Shown here: positions 6,901-10,786 of the stretch, piece by piece | How positions within the stretch are numbered: the first letter of the stretch is position 1 | Layout of the letters: every line of letters starts with the position of its first letter | The notes under the pieces: model-generated | Told to the model about the DNA's origin: nothing | Database searches by the model: none | Seen by the model: only the letters and a program-made list of their open reading frames with translations | Position numbers and translations under genes: made by a program | Origin: an uncultured Clostridia bacterium | Lineage (GTDB): Bacteria > Bacillota > Clostridia > Christensenellales > Borkfalkiaceae | Length of the DNA: 10,786 nucleotides | Reading direction: 5' to 3' | NCBI GenBank assembly: GCA_947176485.1 | Contig: CAMWQS010000047.1 | Span: 1-10,786, forward strand

Positions 6901-7541
6901 ATGGCGTTTTCTGCCGCCTTCTTCAAGGGGTTCAACTGCCTTTCAACCTCTTGCATACGCTGCGCGTGCACGAAAAGGTTGTCCTTTGCGGCGTTAAGCT
7001 TTCTCTCTGCGTCGGCTTTTCTGTCCTTGAAAACTACGATACCCGTAGCCTCCTCGAATATAGAACGCCTATCCTCGGGCTTAGCGTTCATAATCTGTTC
7101 GATACGGCCCTGACCGATAATCGAATAGCCCTCTTTCGCCGCGCCCGCGCCGTGTAAAAGTCCTGTAAGGACTTTCATCCTCGAAGGCTGCTTGTTCAAA
7201 AGGTACTCGCTTTCGCCGTCCCTATATAGCCGCCTCGTCATTTCGACTTCGTCGCAGTCGATATCGAAGATGCGCTTGGTGTTGTCGAAGGTAAGCGTTA
7301 CCTCGCACATCGACATTTTGCGTCTTGCCTCGGTACCGCTGAAAATGACGTCAAGCATCTGCGAGCCACGCATCATCTTTGCCGACTGTTCGCCGAGAAC
7401 CCAGCGGATAGCGTCGGCAACGTTGGACTTGCCGCACCCGTTGGGTCCGACTATACAAGTTACGCCTTCGCCGAGGTTTACCGTGGTTTTATCCGCGAAG
7501 GATTTAAACCCTACTAATTGAATTTGCTTAAAAGTAATCAT
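3942..7541 (-). CDS. smc: SMC, chromosome condensation and segregation ATPase
   Basis: The 1199-residue protein has the full SMC plan, near the usual length of about 1190. The N-terminal head carries Walker A GPNGCGKS (32-39) and the R-loop/Q-loop region. Two long heptad-rich coiled-coil arms (about 170-500 and 680-1030) flank the hinge (about 528-665), which has LIADIVD, the SGQVTFLPID segment, NLLGNTLIVDN and the GSMTGG turn. The C-terminal head has the signature LSGGE (1097-1101), Walker B FCVLDEIEAALD (1121-1132, catalytic E1126) and the switch ITHRK (1063-1067 region of the head end). SMC forms a ring with ScpA and ScpB that organises DNA near the origin. The ATG at 7541 follows the rnc stop by 14 bases, with AAAGGA overlapping that stop as a distant ribosome binding site. 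No key residue is missing and there is no frameshift. Confidence 0.97.
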   Translation of the reverse strand: MITFKQIQLVGFKSFADKTTVNLGEGVTCIVGPNGCGKSNVADAIRWVLGEQSAKMMRGSQMLDVIFSGTEARRKMSMCEVTLTFDNTKRIFDIDCDEVEMTRRLYRDGESEYLLNKQPSRMKVLTGLLHGAGAAKEGYSIIGQGRIEQIMNAKPEDRRSIFEEATGIVVFKDRKADAERKLNAAKDNLFVHAQRMQEVERQLNPLKKAAENAIKYREIYSELRKHETNLYIFRHDGAEGEKQKINDKKKTIDDRVEYLGKHMEELLAEYHECRKSLDEADVTLQDLNDRIRRYEVGIEHKSGEARLYTERAKSVKAKLAAAQDDITYSMKRIEDIERDVRRAEDLSGKNAARIEMMKGQSDELQAQSDELSKKISDYEYMTGQHRKKVLDTFKDLSKLRKNMGSLEAQKDLINERMHAIEARMLRVRDRRDRLRGEYEKSIERGNSIAQFLGNEDALLSEAEAKLAASEEKIHMLVKQIYDTESQIRSLNDSLTTARALRDRFDGYIYSVKKLMNDAKSDPELSSKIKGLIADIVDCDQEYEIAIETAFGGAMQNVVTATRDDARELIEYLKRTRSGQVTFLPIDAMRPRYENDQIKAAAHDMGAIGFAIDLVKFDKQFESVIHNLLGNTLIVDNIQNATQIARRYPRAFKIVTLDGDQIAMSGSMTGGSKREVAGNLLANERRVKELEEGIEAKKGFLLRAEGKRPEYENSKATAQDELTLLRNKLQDARLELATVTEKQTLLTQSVTSAESEYAAYSQSVEELRQRLLGLDSEYTDVTQGESHLTQQTSEASDKMDDMSEEFNKMRKERIEKLDKLNSLRVEIASLESAVKSSAETIARLENEKQSLHAKIEKTNADIPEIKKEIEALNAQAEKTALTEEEQRVVNDLRRQINEVTQSKNALNERIKKGDIDRLESIEEREKLIEKSHNLDMALTKIDSDLEYLRQRIEEEYGEDYEGCLKYKEENYDVSTSNSQISNCKRQLTMLGAINHNAVEEYDELSAHYEKMVTDKEDLEKAINDLNTALDDIRAEMLKIFDEGFNIINENFKRTFKELFGGGKAELQLDYTDCDDPLNAGVEIVACPPGKKLSKISLLSGGERALTAIAILFAIIGMRPMPFCVLDEIEAALDEANVARYAKYLKKFASDTQFIVITHRKPTMESADILFGVTMEEKGVSKVVSVKLSEVADKLGGDTIM

Positions 7542-7555
7542 AATAAAGTTGTCCT

Positions 7556-8188
7556 TTATTTATTTTCTGTTCTGATGAAAGTCAAAGCCTTTTTTGCGGC
7601 TTGCTGTTCGGCGTCCCTGAGCCTTACAGCCTCGCCCTCGAATACCTGCCCGAATAGCCTTAACTTCGCTATATGTCGGGGGCTTTGGGCAGTTCCAGCC
7701 GTTTCCGCCTCGTAATCGGGACAGCTTTCGCCCCGCTTTTGCAGCAGCTCTTGAAGTATGCCTTTATAGTTCTTTTTTGCGCCGACGGTGAAGTCCAAGG
7801 TTTCGTTTACAAACCGCTTTGCCTCGTCCATTCCGCCGTCGAGATATATTGCCGCAACCACCGCCTCGTAAGCGGAAGGTATCGCCTTTTTGTTTCTGTC
7901 GTCGCCCGCGCCGCGTATAAGCGCCTCGTCCAGCCCCAACCTTTTGGATACGGGCGTCAACGCCTCGTCCGATACCAGCGCCTTGCGCCGTTCGGTCAAC
8001 TGCCCCTCGCTCGTCTTTTCGTCGAAAATTCTTTCGGAAACTATAAATTCAAGTATCGCGTCCCCGAAAAATTCAAGGGTCTGGTTGTTTTCGCTGCCCG
8101 TTACCGAGGCAAGCGTCAAGGCACGCTGCAATAAATTTTTATCTTTAAAAGTGTAATTTAAGTTCTTTTCTATTTGGGAAAAGTCCAC
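7556..8188 (-). CDS. rnc: Ribonuclease III, divergent active site
   Basis: RNase III cuts double-stranded RNA in rRNA precursors and mRNAs. The 210-residue protein has the RNase III domain (about 1-135) and a double-stranded-RNA-binding domain (about 141-207: GILQELLQKRG and then DAEQQAAKKAL), the normal layout and near-normal length. Catalytic E39 and D43 (LEFFGD) and E108 are present, and E61 matches the SEG motif. However, Ser105 stands where family members have the metal-binding Asp (Asp114 of E. coli), the usual NERLEFLGD reads NQTLEFFGD, and the ALTHRS motif reads ALTLAS. It may use altered metal binding or have weak cleavage. The GTG start lies directly after the plsX TAA, with GGAGG eight bases upstream inside plsX, so translation is coupled. 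No acpP lies between plsX and rnc. Confidence 0.93.
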   Translation of the reverse strand: MDFSQIEKNLNYTFKDKNLLQRALTLASVTGSENNQTLEFFGDAILEFIVSERIFDEKTSEGQLTERRKALVSDEALTPVSKRLGLDEALIRGAGDDRNKKAIPSAYEAVVAAIYLDGGMDEAKRFVNETLDFTVGAKKNYKGILQELLQKRGESCPDYEAETAGTAQSPRHIAKLRLFGQVFEGEAVRLRDAEQQAAKKALTFIRTENK

Positions 8189-9223
8189 TTAACCTTCCTC
8201 CGGAATAAGCGCGTTAAAGTCAACGCCCTCAAGCTTCTTTTCGACCTTTTGCACGAGCTCGTTCCTGTAAATGTAAGCGGCGTTTGCAATAGACGCGGCT
8301 ATCGTCGTGGGCTTCGAAGAACCGTGCGTTTTAACAACGACTTTTTTAAGCCCGAGTAAAAGCGCGCCGCCGAACTTATCGAAATCAAGCTGCGCCCGCA
8401 TACGCTTAATCGCCTTGCGGATAAAAAGGTAACCTATCTTCGAGGAAAGCGACGACGAAAGCTCCTTCTTCATAACGCTCAAAACCATTTTGCCGCAGCC
8501 TTCGATAGATTTAAGCGCGATATTGCCCGAAAAGCCGTCGGCAACGACGACGTCGCACTCGGGGGAAAGCATTATATCCCTGCCCTCTACGTTGCCGATA
8601 AAATCAATACCGTTCATCTTTGAAAGATACGAATACGTTTCTTGGTGCAAGGGGTCGCCCTTGTGTTCTTCGGTTCCGTTGGTTAAAAGCCCGACCTTCG
8701 GCTCCTTCACGCCGAAACCCGCCTCAGCGTAGGCAGAAGCCAAAATTGCGAATTGACACAGCATAACGGGCTTGCACTCGGCGTTTGCTCCGCAGTCGCA
8801 AAGAAGGGTTACGCCGCCGCGAACGTTCGGAATTGCGGGGCAGAGTGCGGGGCGTTTAATTCCGCTTATTCTTCCTAAGATAAGTTGTCCGCCGACGATG
8901 GCGGCACCCGTCGAGCCGGCAGTAACCAGCGCGCAGATATCGTCCTCTTTTTTAAGCATCCAGTAAGCAGCCATCAAAGACGACTCCTTGCGCTTAACAG
9001 CCTCGGTGGGGCTATCGTTCATACCTATAACGTCGGGGCAGTCGATAATTTCAAGACGGGTTTTATCGTACTTGTACTTCGCAAGCTCAGCCTCTATTTC
9101 CGCCTTTCTGCCCGTAAGAATAAGGTACAATTCTTTATCGTTTTCAAGCGCAATAGCCGCGCCTTCACAGGTTGCCGCGGGGGCGTTATCGCCGCCCATC
9201 GCGTCAAGTAAAATTTTTATCAT
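8189..9223 (-). CDS. plsX: PlsX, phosphate acyltransferase
   Basis: PlsX turns acyl-ACP and phosphate into acyl-phosphate, the donor used by PlsY for the first acylation of glycerol-3-phosphate, and acts as a peripheral membrane protein. The 344-residue product opens with MIKILLDAMGGDNAP (the family's DAMGGD at 7-12) and carries SPTEAVKRKESSLM (71-84), TAGSTGAA (101-108), LLCDCGAN (140-147), NGTEEHKGD (182-190) and ADGFSGNIALK (228-238), all standard PlsX motifs. I chose ATG 9223 because GGAG lies six bases before it; the adjacent in-frame GTG at 9226 would have only three bases of spacing. It is the first gene of the plsX-rnc-smc-ftsY run, with its own promoter in the gap behind the vanW-like gene. 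The C-terminal codons hold the rnc ribosome binding site. Confidence 0.96.
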   Translation of the reverse strand: MIKILLDAMGGDNAPAATCEGAAIALENDKELYLILTGRKAEIEAELAKYKYDKTRLEIIDCPDVIGMNDSPTEAVKRKESSLMAAYWMLKKEDDICALVTAGSTGAAIVGGQLILGRISGIKRPALCPAIPNVRGGVTLLCDCGANAECKPVMLCQFAILASAYAEAGFGVKEPKVGLLTNGTEEHKGDPLHQETYSYLSKMNGIDFIGNVEGRDIMLSPECDVVVADGFSGNIALKSIEGCGKMVLSVMKKELSSSLSSKIGYLFIRKAIKRMRAQLDFDKFGGALLLGLKKVVVKTHGSSKPTTIAASIANAAYIYRNELVQKVEKKLEGVDFNALIPEEG

Positions 9224-9262
9224 CACTCACTCCGCGAAGATTTAATTCAAAACTCACCATAT

Positions 9263-9291
9263 ATTGTACCACAATAAATTGAAAAACACAA
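9263..9291 (-). promoter_or_regulatory. Extended -10 promoter of plsX with palindromic and tandem repeats
   Basis: On the minus strand TGGTACAAT gives an extended -10 (TACAAT at plus positions 9263-9268, with TG one base before it), 17 bases from a weak -35 TTGTGT (9286-9291). Inverted repeat ATTGT-GGT-ACAAT covers the -10. An 11-base sequence, CACAATAAATT on the plus strand, occurs twice (9270-9280, 9287-9297) with a 17-base period. Just upstream lies the palindrome AATTTGACCAAATT (9294-9307), overlapping the vanW-like stop codon. Such symmetry suggests a regulator of lipid synthesis, but it does not match the FapR site that I know. Confidence 0.6.
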
Positions 9292-9305
9292 TAAATTTGA
9301 CCAAA

Positions 9306-10619
9306 TTAATTAACGAAGTTAATTGCACCCGTTTTTTCGCCGTTTTCGGTGTTTTCTTCACCCTCTTCACCGTCACCCGAAGCAGGGTTGGGATAAATTA
9401 CGCGCTTTACCGGGTCGTACTTGTCCTTGCGCAAAAGCACCCTTTTTTCATACCCGTCCCTAACAACGGTAAGGTAGCCCTCACTCGTCAACCCGTCCTT
9501 GCCCGCCTTAGCCTTTTCGGGGCTGTCGCAGGTTTCCTCGGGCGCGGCAATCGAACCCGTAACCTCGGACGAAAGGGAATAATCGGTTCCGTCGTCGTAG
9601 CCGTAGATACTGAAGGTTACGCTTCCGTTCACCGTCTTTGCACGGATATAAACGGGCGTTTTATAGGGGTTGGAAATTTTCAAATCGAAATAAGTTCCAC
9701 TGACCATTGCGTCGCGTGAGGGCGGCACGTAGGACACCGCAAGAGAATGGGGATGATACTCCTCTATTTTCAAGCCCGACAAAAGTGCGGCGTTATAAAG
9801 GGTGGTGCTTACCTGGCAAACGCCCCCGCCTACGCCCTCAACAAACTCGCCTTTTTCAATTATTTTTGCGGGCAAAAACCCCCTCTCTTTTACTCTTGCC
9901 CCCACGATATCATTGAATGAAAGAGTTTTTCCGCTTTCCAAAACGGTGCCGTTCAGCTTGCCCGCAGCAAGGCGGATATTGCTCGTTCTGTTCATATTCG
10001 TCCCGTCGAAATAGGTAGTAAAAGTGCATAAAAGGCGGGTTTCTTTTTTAACCTCCGCCAAGGTTTTTTGGCGTTTTTCGCCGTTAAAATGCAAAATTAC
10101 GGGCTCAAAGCCGCCCTTTAACGAATTTTTAATATCTTCTATTAGTTTTTTCTCGTCGGCGCACTTGCCGTCGCTTCCTTCAAAGTACTCAAAAGGGGCT
10201 CCCCACGAGGAAAATTTTGCGTAAGGTTCTACCACTGAAACGCTTTCGTTGCGGCATATATGGGGGGCAATTGAATTTAAGCCGCATAAATAGTAGCTTA
10301 CTTCGGCGGTAAGTTTATCCCCCTTTTTAGCGTTTTTCAAAAGGTTGTAAATATCGTCTTTATAGTAAATTTCGGGGAAGGTAAAGGTGTAAACCTTGTC
10401 CCCAGCACGCACCTCCAAGGTCTTTTCTTTGAGGTCGTTTTCGATATTTTCTCTTATAAGTGCGGCGGCGGCGCGCCTTGCCATTCCGCCCACGGCAAGC
10501 CCGTTCACCTCCACCCCCTTTGGCACCGAAACTGTGAACCCGCACGAGAAAAAAATTATGCCCGCCAGAACGGCGAGCATAAATAGGTATAAGTTAAATT
10601 TCAAAATTCTTTTAGTCAA
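9306..10619 (-). CDS. VanW/YoaR family cell-wall protein, membrane anchored
   Basis: The 437-residue protein starts MTKRILKFNL, then a single hydrophobic segment (about 8-29) leads to an outside domain. Residues about 35-195 resemble the YoaR-type putative peptidoglycan-binding region. The VanW domain (about 196-320) is well conserved: TFTTYFDGTNMNRTSNIRLA, GKTLSFNDIVG, and GVGGGVCQVSTTLYNAAL with EEYHPHS. A tail of beta-rich sequence follows, ending in a Glu/Asn-rich low-complexity stretch (412-430). VanW is named after vancomycin-resistance clusters, but its biochemical role is unknown and nothing here implies resistance. I chose the TTG start at 10619: AGAGG lies seven bases upstream and the gene then overlaps the PHP gene by eight bases. 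A GTG at 10646 has no ribosome binding site. A Cys at 26 (FFSC) is not a good lipobox. Confidence 0.88.
   Translation of the reverse strand: MTKRILKFNLYLFMLAVLAGIIFFSCGFTVSVPKGVEVNGLAVGGMARRAAAALIRENIENDLKEKTLEVRAGDKVYTFTFPEIYYKDDIYNLLKNAKKGDKLTAEVSYYLCGLNSIAPHICRNESVSVVEPYAKFSSWGAPFEYFEGSDGKCADEKKLIEDIKNSLKGGFEPVILHFNGEKRQKTLAEVKKETRLLCTFTTYFDGTNMNRTSNIRLAAGKLNGTVLESGKTLSFNDIVGARVKERGFLPAKIIEKGEFVEGVGGGVCQVSTTLYNAALLSGLKIEEYHPHSLAVSYVPPSRDAMVSGTYFDLKISNPYKTPVYIRAKTVNGSVTFSIYGYDDGTDYSLSSEVTGSIAAPEETCDSPEKAKAGKDGLTSEGYLTVVRDGYEKRVLLRKDKYDPVKRVIYPNPASGDGEEGEENTENGEKTGAINFVN
10253..10274 (-). repeat. 22-base repeat, copy inside the vanW-like coding region
   Basis: It is identical on the minus strand to 2960-2981. 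Here it encodes residues around SIAPHIC (116-122) of the vanW-like protein, in a poorly conserved part of the N-terminal domain, without breaking the frame. Confidence 0.7.
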
Positions 10620-10786
10620 TATTAAGCCTCTTTTTAAGTTCCGCACTCGGCTCGAAGCGGGGTTGACCGATAGTCCGGTTGCCGCCTAAAACGTGCGTAT
10701 CCGAACCGCCCGTCTTTAAAAGTCCGAACGCTTCGGCTAAATTTTCATAGTATGCCGTCTGCTCCTTAGTATGCGTAGTGTAATAA
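10612..10786 (-). CDS. PHP-domain metal-dependent phosphoesterase, C-terminal 57 residues (runs off right edge)
   Basis: The frame is open from the right edge to a TAA at 10614-10612. The visible residues include YYTTHTKEQTAYYENLAE, then FGLLKTGGSDTHVLGGN and TIGQPRFEPS. The run of gLl-x-tGGSD-x-H, followed by an iG turn, is the closing metal-binding motif of TrpH/YciV-like PHP proteins, with the Asp and His as ligands. Relatives hydrolyse nucleoside 3',5'-bisphosphates or RNA ends; the substrate here cannot be told. It overlaps the vanW-like gene by eight bases and so is probably co-transcribed with it. Confidence 0.82.
   Translation of the reverse strand, partial: YYTTHTKEQTAYYENLAEAFGLLKTGGSDTHVLGGNRTIGQPRFEPSAELKKRLNID

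Noticed and set aside
1..10786. CRISPR array, tRNA, rRNA, insertion sequence, prophage or defence system
   Set aside because: No regularly spaced repeats, tRNA-like folds, transposase, integrase or toxin-antitoxin reading frames were seen. The window is mostly conserved housekeeping genes.

Overview
The window looks like chromosomal core DNA of an anaerobic, low-to-mid GC Firmicute (Bacillota, class Clostridia), probably an uncultured gut-type lineage. The evidence is the gene order plsX-rnc-smc-ftsY, a short FtsY without the long acidic N-terminal domain, a VanW/YoaR-type wall protein, a rubredoxin-tailed rubrerythrin, a cytidylate-kinase-like P-loop protein of the Cytidylate_kin2 type, and a secreted protein with Ig-like repeats of the GKGNYTG kind. 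The genus cannot be told from this sequence.

Layout. Positions 1-926 (minus) hold the N-terminal 308 residues of a secreted Ig-like surface protein that runs off the left edge. Positions 927-1383 hold no protein gene. They contain this protein's long leader, a hairpin, its probable promoter, a pair of related near-palindromic elements in inverted orientation on either side of that promoter, and the terminator of the next gene. A cytidylate-kinase-like gene follows (minus, 1384-1971) and is divergent from rubrerythrin (plus, 2091-2687). Rubrerythrin overlaps by ATGA a 41-codon Cys/Lys/Asn-rich mini-gene, whose coding appears to continue in another frame to 2897. A hairpin at 2911-2946 separates this pair from the convergent core operon.

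The rest is on the minus strand, given here in order of transcription: the tail of a PHP-domain phosphoesterase, a vanW-like gene overlapping it by 8 bases, then plsX (own promoter in the 82-base gap), rnc (starts right after the plsX stop), smc and ftsY. plsX makes acyl-phosphate for phospholipid synthesis, rnc processes double-stranded RNA, smc organises the chromosome, and ftsY docks signal-recognition-particle complexes at the membrane. acpP, often found between plsX and rnc, is absent.

Most worth a second look: (1) the possible invertible or attenuating promoter region at 1122-1296; (2) the frame-split Cys-rich mini-protein next to rubrerythrin; (3) an RNase III that lacks the conserved catalytic Asp and other signature residues; (4) a short CCATATATG-centred sequence present five times, including a 22-base perfect pair. 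No RNA genes, CRISPR array, transposon or recombinase is visible.
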